NCBI GenBank assembly: GCA_020726505.1
Contig: JAHLEZ010000006.1
Coordinates: forward strand, 1,488,001-1,552,000
Direction of reading: 5' to 3'
DNA: 64,000 nt
Origin: Leptodontidium sp. MPI-SDFR-AT-0119
Taxonomy: Eukaryota; Ascomycota; Leotiomycetes; Helotiales; Leptodontidiaceae
The translations under genes and the position numbers were made by a program. The notes below the pieces were generated by a model. That model saw only the letters and a program-made list of their open reading frames with translations, was not told where the DNA came from and searched no databases. Shown here one piece after another: positions 33,755-45,719 of this stretch; position 1 is the stretch's first letter, and each line of letters opens with the position of its first letter.

Positions 33755-34540
33755 CTATCCAGGCATCCGATTAACTTCCGTCATTGCCCATTTCACATGC
33801 CGCTCCGCAGAATTCCTCGTCAAAAATGGCAGCCAAGCCGGTGGGTTTTTGGATTCACCACATTCACTAAGCATGAATTTGAAACTTCGCCTCAAGCTTG
33901 CTTCCCAGAATGTAGTTTCAAGCGTCCGTCTTGGCGCCACCATCTCTTGAATCTGTTCTGCCTCCCACTCGTAATACCACAAAAATCACGTACGAGGTTC
34001 AGTTCCTCAAGTTTGGGCATGTATTGAACAATTTCTCTCAGTGAAGTCCATTGTTTAGTTTCAAAATCGATCCATTCCGATTCCGCATTGTGGGTGTCCT
34101 GTCGTCAGAATAACTCACAGCCAGCGAGCGAACACTCAGGTGACAATCGTTATGCTTGACTGTTTCCGAAACTTCCTTCAGAGTCCCGGATCTCTTCTGG
34201 GAATAGACAGAAAGCCACAGTGTGTCGAGCTGAGGATTGAGGTACGTCGTAGGCGCATGCATATTGCTACCAAAGCATTTTGAGTAAAGCCCCAGGACGG
34301 CGCGGCGAGACTCCCAATTCACTCGAAAAGCGACTGGAAGAGCGGCGGTGGAATGATAAATTGACCACTGGCAATCGTCAAACCAAGATCTACGATTCCC
34401 ATCGCATCTTCGGTATCTAGCTCGACGAGGCGGGGTTCTAACGCGGCTACCCAAATCATGTCACGGAGTTCTGGGGGAAAGCGCCTGAAGGGATGGAATG
34501 TCTGGTCGTCAGCCGCTGGTGATAAAGATTGAGGAATCAT
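33755..34540 (-). pseudogene. 2EXR-domain protein, multiply frameshifted
   Basis: Minus-strand fragments in at least three frames keep the family order: FHPFRRFPPELRDMIWVAAL with EPRLVELDTEDAMG, then FRVNWESRRAVLGLYSKCFG and YLNPQLDTLWLSVYS, then WTSLREIVQYMPKLEELNLV, then YYEWEAEQIQEMVAPRR. Each block fits a 2EXR protein but they cannot be joined without two or three indels. Part of the breakage could be introns, but no donor/acceptor pairs were evident. It lies between the frameshifted 2EXR copy at 31 kb and an intact unrelated gene. Confidence 0.6.
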
Positions 34541-34698
34541 GAGTTCTTCTGCGCTGAGATCTAGCGTAATTGTTTCGATATTAGAAACTGGTTCTTCCGA
34601 GGAAGACGGCTAGGAATCTGGAGTTTCCATTTTTTTGTTGGAAAATAATGTGACGGCTCCGTGTTATTTCTCTATCCTATGTTTATTCCAAGAGCTGC

Positions 34699-35681
34699 CT
34701 ATACAGGCAGATCCGGAAATTGCAAGCAAATATAAGTATCCAAGTAGTCGCTCAGCCACATGCTGTACCAACCCCCTTCCTCTTCATCCAATTCTGCACC
34801 TCCCACAAAGAACAATGGATGAGTCAACTCCAACTGCATATAATCCCATTGTAGAGAGATCAACTTGAGGAATGGCCCATTCGTCGGTCCCGTACGAGAG
34901 TGGTCCATACGCAACAGATCGTTCTCGTCGACAGCGAGACAAGAAGAATAGCGTGGAGTTCTGTCTGCACCAGGGTGGTCGGTTTCCGATGTAGGACATT
35001 CGACATCTGATAGAAGTCTTGCCTGGAGGTCCTTCGATACCCATGTTTTGAAATGAGCTCTGATCGCGCTAATCGATGCTCCACTAGGGCAAAGTACAGT
35101 CAGTAGATGGAGATTCTCTTATTACGAAGCAACACACCCAACATAGACTTACTACAGACTTGGGTCATCAATTACATGTAGATCGTGAGCTAGCAACAGA
35201 TTCAGACGAGGGCGGGACAAGGATTCGTCTTCGAGCCACAGGGGGATGCGGCTGCGCATTCGTTGCAGCAAGGTGTTCCAGGCTTCATCATGACCCTCGA
35301 AGCAGCGATATACCTTTTGGGTCGCCGGAGAATCAGTCAAATGTTTTAAGGCACGACTGAAGGAAAAGCCCTTGTACTCACAACAAATCCCCACACAGAA
35401 TCACGAAATTCAGGACAGGTCATTTCGTGTTCGATGATGTCTAAACCTACTTCGAGCTCAGTGTCGACATCCAGGTCACCGGTCCTAGGACTGGGACCTC
35501 TCACTGCTTGTGCTGTACTCATGGGTTTGTTATTGAGAGGTTGCCGAACAGAGAGACTCGTCGAGTATCGTCGTTTTGGACATGACACAGTAGTCTTTGC
35601 CAAGGGGAAAGAACTTGACCGTGAGACACGTCGCGTGAAAGTCGAAAACAGTCGCAATCGAAAGAGGTTGCGGTAATACAT
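34699..35681 (-). CDS. Fungal protein of unknown function, three exons
   Basis: Exons 35681-35382, 35313-35153 and 35083-34699 give 281 residues with all splice phases in agreement. Intron donors are GTGAGT and GTAAGT, and a CTGAT branch point is visible in the first intron. I do not recognise the family. The first 45 residues are rich in Arg and Ser and nearly free of acidic residues (MYYRNLFRLRLFSTFTRRVS, then KRRYSTSL), like a mitochondrial presequence. The body has CPEFRDSVWGFV, YRCFEGHDEAWNTLLQRM, RLNLLLAHDLHVIDDPSL and a C-terminal WDYMQLELTHPLFFVGG segment. Proteins with a similar 'ball-park' layout in fungi are uncharacterised. The intact frame over three exons argues for a real gene. 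Confidence 0.68.
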
Positions 35682-36419
35682 TGTACGATGATGTTAGTCG
35701 GTCCTATGGAAGAATATTAAGAAGTCTATTTGCGATAACTTCTGTTTTGTAAAGGAAATGGCGAGGCCTTTGACAGCCATTAATTTGCGGACCCGTTACC
35801 GCTTGGTTTCAGACCCCTGATTTGAACCCCTGAGCTAACTTCGTAAGTGTGTGATGCACTTTTGGCGAGCCAAGATTCGAAAGATGACAATCCGAGGCTG
35901 TTTTGTAAGTACTCGAGTACAAGTATTCAAAGGCAAAATGCATGGTGAGTATTTAACATAATACAAACACGTCACGAATGAAGAATTAATAGAATGTAAT
36001 TCAAGCTTTTACCCCGCAGTACCCCGCACTTCCACCTTGCGAGGCGTAAACTGGAATGCCCAGCCTCAAAATATGTAAAAGATTTAATACATTCTCATTA
36101 AACTGTCTTCTGGTATGCACCAGTATCCTGGAACGAGTTCAGCTATAAATGTTTTGAAATTTCCGCTTCTGACTACTTTTTATGCCCCACAGCAATCAGT
36201 CCCTCGCTTAGCCTCGCTTACCCGAGACCCATTTGTTTACAATGACAGTCATTATATACACAGCGCCTAAATTGCTTTTGACGGAAGTCCGAGGTTACTC
36301 ACTTTTGCTAAATGAGGTGATAAACCGCCAAATTCGAATTTTCGTTGTTCCTTCCAGACTACTTCAATAAAGTTGCCTTTGACGAATTATTTTCAGCACG
36401 CGCCGAACCACCGTAGCGA
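35682..36419. other. Intergenic
   Basis: AT-rich in parts. Nothing recognised besides leader/trailer sequence of the flanking minus-strand genes. Confidence 0.4.
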
Positions 36420-39400
36420 TCAAGCATCGCCTGTCACCTTATGCCGTTCCATCACTTCGACCAAGTAGTGGTCTCCCCTCTCACGAGCTACTTGTATCGC
36501 AGACCACTTGTCATCATCATTTATTTCCGACGTCTAAATTTTTGCGTCAGCTTGGCACTACGAAGTGACTGAGAACCAGCAGAGCTTACACGATATTTGT
36601 ACCGGGGTATTTCCAAAAATGGATCAGCTCCATAGCTGAGTAGGAGCTCAACACCATAGCGTATTTTCGTCGACGAGCAACATATGAATGCAATCAAGGG
36701 CGATAAACCACGATGATGAATGTTCGGTTTGGCTCCCAGGTCGAGGAAATGTTCAAGAAGATCAAGTTGCGTATGTTCCCAGTTTTTGTCATCCAGAAGG
36801 TTACGACCAGAATGGAAAGCCAAGTTGAATGGGAAATCAACCGGTCCAGAACAGACGGCGATGAGAGGCGTGCCGAATGCGCCATGCTCGGTCTGGATAT
36901 CGATGCTCGTCCCTTTCTCGATGAACAGATTTACGGCTGTAATTTCCAACAATGCTGAAGCAGTAATCATCGCAGTCCCGTAGAAACTCCCAGGGACGGA
37001 TTGGTTAGGATCAAGACCTTGTTCAAGTAAAAAGGGTAGCCCGACCCCACGTTTGACGCCAGCCATCAGCATGTTTCCCCAAAAAGATCCCTCAATAATG
37101 AGCTTTGAGGACTCTTGGAAGTGTTCGCTGGTTACGAATCCGAATGAGCGTATATATTTGAGGACTTCGGTGGCGGTCGGCTCGGGTGCACCAGCCTCGG
37201 AGAGTTCATTTTCAATCAGGTAACGATTTTTCAGGTCGTAACTTGCAATCATGGCGGAGGGGTAGAAACCAAAATCGATATTGAGTCCGGGGTCAACACC
37301 ATTTTCAATCAGTGTCGTCACGGATTTCGGTTGTCGCTTCGCAGCTGCTGCGATAAGCGGTGTTCCAACGAACAGCAGTGCATGGGAAAGGGACGACCCT
37401 GTGATCATGTTGCTTTCCCACATCCGCGCCACGATGAAAGCATGATGCCACGTCTTGCACCTTTGAAACACTGGCTCGAGAATTTCCGCGGTTCTTAATT
37501 CCGAATTGGCAAAACAGTACTGGATTTCCGGGTTTGCGCCTCTGTCCAGTAGAATTTTGAGTGCATCATCATCCTGCCAACCACTGTTGGCCGCCGCGGC
37601 CACCAGTGGGCACCAATACGTTATTGATGGGGCTACATGATTAGGATCATGACTCCGATCCAAAAGAAATTGAACAAGCTCGGGATTCTCCGACTTGCAC
37701 GCTGCAGATAAACAAGTGCCAAAGTCACCTCCAGATGAAGGATATTCGGAAATCCCTTTTGCAATCAGAGTTGTGACAAGATTCTTTTGTCCTGACGCAC
37801 AAGCTGCAATGATAGCACATCCGTAAGCTTCCGCCCTATCGACAAGACAGGCCTCGGAATCTAATCGGATTTTGCTCCTTGTTTCATAAAAAATATCAAC
37901 TCCGTTATCCAACAACGCGACCGACAATTTAGTCCAGTCGGACTTAGGTGACTCTTCGGAATCGCCTTGAGAGCATACATATATGAAACACTTTCCCCAC
38001 GCGGCAGCCTCTGTGATGAAACTTGCATAATTTTCGGCTTCTAAGAGCTTGAGCGCAAGTGCAGGTCTGTTTCCATACACAGCTGCCAGTGATGGAAGTC
38101 GCCAGTCTGAATCGCGGTGGCCAGCCACATTACAATTTGCACCATTTTTGAGAAGGAGGTCCACAACATCGGAAAGACCAAAAGCGGCTGCGGCTATAAG
38201 AGGAGTTCCGAAATCATCTCCGTTGACAAATTGGTTGACGTCTTCTTTCGCACCGGCTTCCAAGATTTTTTCCACGAGTACTGTTACTGCCGGCTCATCG
38301 AACATTTTCTCATCATTCTGGATTGCGGCCAATAGTGGGCTTCCTGGCTGCGACCCGCGGTAGGATGTATCAAAAGAAGGCATTCCGATGCTAGCAGTGA
38401 CTATACCCCTCATGTTTGCTCCTTTCGCTATCAGTACTGTCATGACTCCTGGGTCCTCGATTCGAGTTGTGCTGACTGCTGCGATCAATGGTGTACGAAG
38501 TCTTCCACTGGTTGCTTCCAAGTTCGCATCTGCCCCGGCTTTCAACAGCTCTTCAACTACTGGAAGGCTCTGAGCCATAGATGCCGCGATTAAAGCTGTC
38601 CCACAAGTACTAGCCATACCCAGTTTGAAATTATTTTTGGCATCGAGCATTGCATTTGGATCAGCGCCGTGCTGAAGGAGCAGTCGTACGACTCCCACTG
38701 AGTTTCTATAGCGACAGCATTCGACCAATGCGCGATTCAGCCCTGTTCTCGCTTTCTCGTCATCTGTCGGGTACCTGGATAAGAGCGTGTCCAGAAACCG
38801 GAAGTACTGATTACTCGACAGTGGCCTGATCGAAGTATTTGGGCTCGCCAAACGACAAATGGTCCAAAACGTAGACTCAAGCTGTGTATCTGCCGAATGT
38901 ATGTCAAGACCCTTCTCCATCAGCAAGAACCCCGTGTCTAGATTCCCCGCGCCTACTGCAGCCAAAAGTATGTTCTCCTTTTCATGGTCTGGATGCGTCT
39001 CGAAAATTGTCTCTCCACTTTCTGAAATCTTCAGAAGTGTCTGGGGATCACAGAAGCCAAGTCAATCAGCATGAGCGATTCTCATCAAGTCTGGTTCGTA
39101 GTCCAACCGGGCATGGAGCAATTTGTTTGATCTGAAGGACGCGGTCCTAATCTTTGGTTGGAAGCCAGTTGCAAGAATGTGTTCTACACAATCCTTACTT
39201 CCAGCATTGCGAGTTTGTGCAGCGCAGTGAATAGTTTCCTGCAGAACAACATTTTTCTCTTTTTCGTCAAAATCGGTGTGCTCAGCCAGTACCTCCGTAA
39301 GCTTCACGATCAAAGTTTTGGCTCCATGTAGAGCAGAGATGTTCAGCAAGATACGCAGCAGTTTCCCAAAGTATGATGACCATCCACGCTCAGCCTGGGG

Positions 39401-42125
39401 GAGGTTTATGTACCACATGAGCTCACCCAACAGGTATTGCGTCGTCACTGTCTTTTCAGTCGATACGGATACGATAAGCGCGGACCCAAGTGGTTGCATC
39501 ACTGAACCAAGGAGAGATGCGAAATCACTGATATCCGGCGAATAAACTTTTTCGAACCCTGAACGTAGTTGCGAGATCACTTTCCCGACATGTGCGTGTT
39601 CGCCAGCCGCTACCAGGTAACAAATCGGGGTCCAAAAGGCATCGTCGATATTGCTTATGTCCATTCTGGATTCAATAAACCCCCACGAAAGTAGGCGGAG
39701 TCTGTAGGCAGCGGCTTTCGAGATAACACTTGCGGAGTAACCTGGTTCCATATTTTCTCCGCAGGCGGACTGCCGCCACCAACCATAATGTACATACATG
39801 TTCCGGGGCCTTGATAGATCTTGTAAGTGTGCAAGTCTGGCATAAGTGTGGTACTGGGAAAGCCGCGCTGGATCGTTGAACCGTTGAAGTGCGAAATCAA
39901 CAGCAGCAGCTTCGACACCTGGTCCGCAAAAGTGCTCGAACAAAAATGTCGTGCAATAGTGGAGGAACAGCCACAAGTCTTCTTTAGCGTCCTCCTGTTG
40001 GCCTGGCAGCGAGTCCAGTTTTTGAAGAGCAGTTTCGAACGTCTTCGAGGTAGAATAAGCAAGACAAGCTTTGGCCAAATGGAGATGCACAATGGAAGGC
40101 GGAAAGTAAAATTCGAGTCCCGGCTTTTCAAGGTACTGCTGGACGGAAAAATGTGCCAGTTCAACAACCATGACTTCAGGATATTGCTCATCATGTCTGA
40201 CCTTGACCAGGCTGCCGAGAATTTTCAGAATGTATTCGCTGTCGAACAAGCGATCTTCTTCGTCAACTTCGAAGTCATCCAGATCTATAGAGATCGCTTC
40301 TTCGAGCATTCCCAATGTCATAGGTGATCCTGCACCACACAGCCAAGTCAATGCTCGGACAGCCCACTTCCGCTCTGATGGGTGAATATTTTTCAGAATT
40401 CTTTGATACGTATCGTCAAGGCTTTCAGGGAGACATTGAAGTGCTTCGCGGACATCTCTGGCTGATTTTCGTTGTGAAACCTCCTCCAATTGGCAATGTG
40501 CCCACATCCACCTAGATGTCTAGTCAATACCCAAAAAATAGTGTCGGGTTTAGAATGACCTTAGAAACTTGGTGACCTACATTCCATGCGAATTTGAGCA
40601 CAGTTCTGTGATGATGACACTTTTGATAGCATCAGAGAAGCACGAAAAACGTCGCTGGTCGTCTTGTTGTACGCGCTTCTCGATATACTTCTTGATGTCG
40701 TTATCAATAGAGGCTTCAGAGACAGGCAGCTTTTCAAAATTGGTGGAACGAAAGCCATGCCGGATTTTGATTTCATCTCGGCTTGAAACTAGGACGAGCA
40801 AGTTTGCACCTGCCGAAGTTTGCGCATCAAGGCGTTGTAGGAAGGAAAGAGCAACATCCAAGTCTTGGCACTCATCCAAAGCATCGATGACCAATCTTGT
40901 TTCCTGAAAATTGGAAGCATTGTGCAGTATCTCATCGAACAACTCATCGTTGGTAGCTGACTCGTGGGTTGGGCCCCTCGCACTGAGCTCAAGTAGAGAT
41001 TCGGAGATCTCTGGAAGGTAGGTTGCTTGCTGATGAAGCATCGACAGAAGCATGTTTCGAGTAACTCGTTTGGCCTCGTCCTTGAAATCGAAGAAGAAGT
41101 ACAGCACACACGGTTTTCGACTTTCAGGAATATCGGCTTTTGAATTTGCAACAGATTCCAGGGCTACTTTCAAAACCGAAGACCTTACAACAAGTGAGCA
41201 ATCATGATCGATTTGAGGATGGGAGCTCACATCAACACAGTCTTTCCAGATCCGGCTGGAAACATGACCATCAGCGTTCCTCCTCGTCACGGAGGTCATG
41301 ATACACACCTTGGCCACTGAGCCACAAGTTCTTTCTTGGTCTTGAGCCAAGCTGAAGCCATCGCCGGCATGGATCGGATTTGATCAACCAACTGCCAGTA
41401 CCAGGTTCACACAGGCTGAGACTGCTGGTGAAATTCGACTGGTAGCCTACAACGGCGAGCCATTTCAAGACAGCCTCTCTTTGCTTCGCTGATGCCATGT
41501 CAGCATATTTGAGTCGTGCATTGGGCGTCCGACATACCGAGTGCTTCATCGTCGCCACTCTTCTTCATTCCATTTAGTAAGTCCCAAATGTTGGAAACTC
41601 CAAGCATGGTCTCGTCTTGACTGTCCTTCAATTTGACTTTCATATCCTCTAAATGATGTCTATTCTAGTCAGCACAAAAGCCAAACCTAAAATTTCCCAT
41701 GAGGCTTACTCGATTCTTCTGTTCATCTCAAGCAAATCCACTGTCATCGCCGCAGTCAATAAATTCTTTTGTCTTTCCAACCTCTCAATCCAAGGGACCA
41801 AGTCTCCACGCCTCAGAAACGGCCATGTCAAAACCTGCCTTGTTCTTCGCCAACCCTCGGAAGGTTTCAACTTTGAGGCCAGGCTCTTCATGTCTTCCAG
41901 ACAACCATCAAGTACAGGCTTCAAAGAGACGAGCAGCTCAGAGGAGATGCTTGACACCTGTAACCTGACAAGAATAGTCTGCAAGCCTCCAATCTCCCGA
42001 CAGAGGTTTGCGATCTCTTCATCTGCATGATGAACATCTTTGGTGTATTGTACACACCAAACTGTGATATTGACAGAGACTTCCACCAATGCGACCACAC
42101 TGGCGGCAAATCCGGCGATCTCCAT
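36420..42125 (-). pseudogene. NACHT-ankyrin (NLR-like STAND) protein with one in-frame stop
   Basis: Seven exons (42125-41710, 41659-41538, 41488-41309, 41255-41231, 41183-40581, 40511-36590, 36533-36420) make 1,794 codons. The N-terminus (MEIAGFAASVVALVEVSVNI...) is the helical effector-type domain common on fungal STAND proteins. Walker A is GQAGSGKTVL (Lys244), mostly encoded by a 25-nt micro-exon; Walker B is RLVIDALDEC, followed by LLVLVSSRDE. A winged-helix-like stretch (VREALQCLPESLDDTYQRIL, VVELAHFSVQQYLEKP) leads to about fifteen ankyrin-like repeats (GTPLIAAA, VVDLLLKNGANCN). The last exon ends RGDHYLVEVMERHKVTG. An in-frame TGA at 39062-39064 (codon 932) splits NACHT from the ankyrins; no intron removing it keeps frame. 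Such proteins act in fungal non-self recognition. If the TGA is a read error, the gene is intact. Confidence 0.8.
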
Positions 42126-42793
42126 TTTGGCGTGCTCTGAGCGTATATTTTCGCTCAGGAGTACGCTGCAACCATTTGCTTAAAAGACCTGCATACCAAA
42201 GAGTTCAATAAAGGCCTGCAATCGGTTTAAGTTGAAGGTCTTCAGCATGGTGTGACACCAGAAGCATTTGAGGGGAAACATCCTGATTCTATGTGTCGTC
42301 GATTCCTCCACATGCCAAGTCCGGGGCAGGCTTCACACAAGCTTCAATTGGCAGCAGCCAGTCATGTCTCGCACTAACTGCTGCAGCCTTTCGGGCATCA
42401 AGCCACCAAGTCTTGTTCCTTGGGTCCAGACAAAGCCGCGGAGTGTAAAACGGCATCCCCAGAAACAAAGTTGGACTAAAAGAAGAGGGGAAGCATCATA
42501 TCACGAAGGGAGCATCTCTTCGCCAATCCCATTGGCAGCAGTGCAGAGTGTTTGATGATTAGCTGAATAATGTGCTACGCAAAGAGGCATTGCTTCATGG
42601 CATACACAGTACAACCCAGCAGAAGCTCGCTAAAAATTTAAGGAGCACTCGCTAAACTGTGGATTTCCACCCCCTGAGCATTTCAGAATGGGGCTCTCTT
42701 CGTCACTCCCCTCCTCTCCAAAAACAACATTCACATCGCCATCAGTATACGTTCAGCATGGAATCCACCAGGAAGAACAGGCAGCCCTAAGAA
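42126..42793. other. Intergenic
   Basis: Upstream region of the NACHT-ankyrin gene. No other gene recognised. Confidence 0.45.
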
Positions 42794-44024
42794 TCACAAA
42801 TCGTAATCAGTAAAGACCCCCAACTCCTCATCCACTCCCCCTTCTCTCCTTCGCTGGGGGGTCAAATACTCACACGAATCAATATCCTCCTTAACACTCC
42901 TCTCCAACCTACACTTATTCATCTCCTCCACACTCTGCACCTTCAACCCACTCTCCTCACAATTAAACCTACACGGCGTATCCAGAATCCTCTGCAGACT
43001 ATCCCCCTTCCACCCAAACACATAATCAGCATGATTCGCATAACCCGTCGCATCACCAAAACTCCACACCCAGGGACTCGTCCCATCATTCGGCCAATCC
43101 TCCTTGTTAAACACCTTCGTATCCCACACAACCTCGAACATCACCTGCGCAGTGCGAACAGGGTGTGTAGATGGACATGAGGCGTTGCTTTCGAATGTGC
43201 CGGTGGACGGGTACGACATGTGCGACATGTGGTCTGGGGAGTCGAGGTTAATGCCGTCCCAGCAGGTTGGGAAGCGAAGGGAAGTGAGGATCCCTTCTTT
43301 GCATTTGCGTGTTGGGAAGGCCGCTGTTTCGGGGGAGCGCTGTGTCCAGGTGTCCATGCATGTGTATGTAAGTTGGCGGAATTGCGCGGCGGATGTGATG
43401 GTGCGGGCGTAGATGGAGCCGATGAACATGCGGAAGCCCTGGTGTTGGAGAATATAGTCGTCAATACGATTTCCCTCATTTGAATTATGCTCTGGGGCTA
43501 GTAGTAGTTTCTTGAGCGGTCTTGGGAGAGTATTCTGTTAGAGGATACTTACGGGCTTAAAAGCAGTAACTTTCGACTTCTGCAACGGGTCATAAATAGC
43601 ATCCTGCTGATAATAAACAGTCATACCCCCATTCGCCTTCTCGAACTGACTATTCCCCAGCTGAGGTACACGTTTATAACTCCCGTTTTGGGCGCGGAAG
43701 TACAGAACTGCGGTCCAGTAATTGGAGAAATCGTCAACGTATTGGCAGCTCGTGCATGTGGATTCCCCCGGCATGTCTTTGGTGGGTGACATTGTTGCGT
43801 TGAAGGAATTCTGTGGGGTGTGTGAGTAAAGGAGGGAGGAGAGGGGAGAGAAGGTTTGGACGTACACCTCCAACGATCTGATGGACATGACTTGAGGGAG
43901 TTAGACCAGGGCTGACAAAGGGATCGAGACGTTCGGTTACGAGTTGTGAGCAATGGAGTCGGACGACTGCTTCGCCTGGTACTACCAGTACCAAACAAAG
44001 AAGTGTACCCCAATACCAATACAT
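42794..44024 (-). CDS. Secreted DUF1996 protein
   Basis: Exons 44024-43866, 43810-43553 and 43438-42794 encode 353 residues. A signal peptide (first ~20 residues) precedes the DUF1996 domain: RLHCSQLVTERLDPFVSPG, SSHVHQIVGGNSFNATM, CTSCQYVDDFSNYWTAVLYF, GGMTVYYQQ, then KVTAFKPGFRMFIGS, FPTCWDGINLDSPDHMSHM and the CRFNCE region. Donors GTACGT and GTAAGT, and acceptors CACAG and ACCAG, restore the conserved joins VGG-NSFN and KP-GFRM. The domain is common in secreted fungal proteins, often with WSC domains; a carbohydrate-related surface role is suspected but unproven. No WSC domain follows. Length is normal for the short form. It is convergent with nothing nearby. Confidence 0.9.
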
Positions 44025-44667
44025 TGCGATTCGTGACCTGACGATATGATGTCTGTTTATTGTAGTGTAATGGAATGAAAATATGAAACATCCACGAAGG
44101 AAAGCAAGTTCCCAAAAACCCAGGTCTTGTTCATATGATGTTTGTACCTTATCTTAATGCTCCCCCCGAATTTTCTCTCAAATGAGGGTAAACCTGATAG
44201 GTCGCGGTTCACCACTCCTCAAGACTATCTTCCCACAGCAAGCATTGCCAATCAAAGGTGGACAGGGCAGATATCATATTGATGTTCGAGCCGAGCCGTT
44301 TTTAAACGAGCAGGCAGAACGCCACTTGCCTGAAAAGCAATATAGGGGTGCTTACATCCAAATTGTAAACAATCAAAGACGTGAATAATCCAAGAATTCC
44401 AGTTGCCGAATGTGGGGCGAGTAAATATAAACTACAGGTTCTGTTCTGCGTAACCACTACCTCACAAGAGGATGCAACGTGGGGCTGACCTAGTAGCTGG
44501 ATAAACACATCCTGGTATATCAGAAATGGCAAACGAGGCAAGAACATGTACACTTCCTCCTCTAAAATAAAGAATCTCTCTTTCTTCTACGTCTTTATCA
44601 CCCTTCATATTCTCATCACCAACCTTCCCGCGGAAACACATCTGACTCACACCGCACACAAGCAACG
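44025..44667. other. Divergent promoter region
   Basis: Separates two secreted-protein genes that read away from each other (DUF1996 left, small cysteine-rich protein right). No further feature recognised. Confidence 0.4.
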
Positions 44668-45108
44668 ATGTTTCCCTGTATCTCGATCTTCTCGCTATTT
44701 TTCGCACTCCTCACCCTCGTAGTAAGCCAAGCTATTGATGGCTGCCCGAAAGGAAGTCTCGAATGCATGGACGTGATCAATTCTAGCCAATGCATCGAGC
44801 AGCTCGTGATTGAGAAGCGCGGGACACTTAGTAAGGAGGCTTTGGAGGCGTGTGTGGTTTATGAGGGGATGGCAAGTGATGTGGTGGGAGCTGTGAAGGT
44901 CTGTTACTTTTCTTTCTTTCTTTCTATTTTATTTGGTTGAGAGAGAGAGAGCTTGAAGATCTTGGGGGTTGGGGAGGGAAGGAATGGGTGACGATTGGGG
45001 GAGAATGGGAGGCTGACTTGTGTGGTGCAGTATTGTAGATGTCCTGGGTGTCATTCGGAGGCTATTAATAAGGTTATTGGGGAGATGTTCCCACCGCCTT
45101 GTGTTTAG
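44668..45108 (+). CDS. Small secreted cysteine-rich protein
   Basis: Exons 44668-44898 and 45031-45108 give 102 residues. The 132-nt intron has a CTGAC branch point (45013) and a GTGCAG acceptor; its donor is GTCTGT, weaker than usual. Residues 1-22 form a clear signal peptide ending VVSQA. The mature part holds eight cysteines, including DGCP, LEC, SQC and EAC in exon 1 and YCRCPGC plus the near-terminal PPPCV in exon 2. Unspliced, the frame would end in a hydrophobic tail (FSFFLSILFG), which is less plausible. Size, secretion and paired cysteines are those of fungal effector candidates, but I recognise no family and cannot assign a target. Confidence 0.68.
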
Positions 45109-45719
45109 ATGGAGCAGTTTGGTTAGCGTCCATTGTTGAAGGGAGGAAAGCTGGGATTTCGAGAATTGATAGAGTGGGGACGGACTTAGTGTTGATGCTT
45201 ACGGCGGTGGGTTGAATGCCATGAAAGGAAGCCACTTTGTGGAAGCGTGAGGGCAGAAAGAGGAGTGGCTTGTGAGATCTATGATGAGGAGTTCTCCGTT
45301 AGGGCTGGTGACTTTGGTTCCTTGAAAATAGTGGAATACGTGGAGGACTTGGATGAACTGTTGAGAAGTTGAGGGCTGCTGGTAAGGGTGGATGTGAAGT
45401 CGTTGTTTATACGTAAAAGTGTTGATCTTTGGCATCGCTATGCGTTGATGTTAGAGACATGTCAAGTGCTAATGTCACTTGCGATTTTTGGGACATGCTC
45501 TGGAAGTATTGAGTTGAAAATCTATCTGATTGTAATCTATCTTAGCAATATAGCTCCAGCTATTTCATATCCGTGATTCATGAATCGTATCTCCATCAGC
45601 AGGAGTTCATACAAGCAATATTGGGTATCGGATAAAAGTAGAGCAAAAGCAAAAAGAAATATGGGCCCTGTTATGCCACCAACCAAACTCCCGATATGAA
45701 AGACTGAACCCCCACCCAT
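45109..45719. other. Convergent intergenic region
   Basis: 3' regions of two convergent genes. No gene recognised. Confidence 0.45.
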
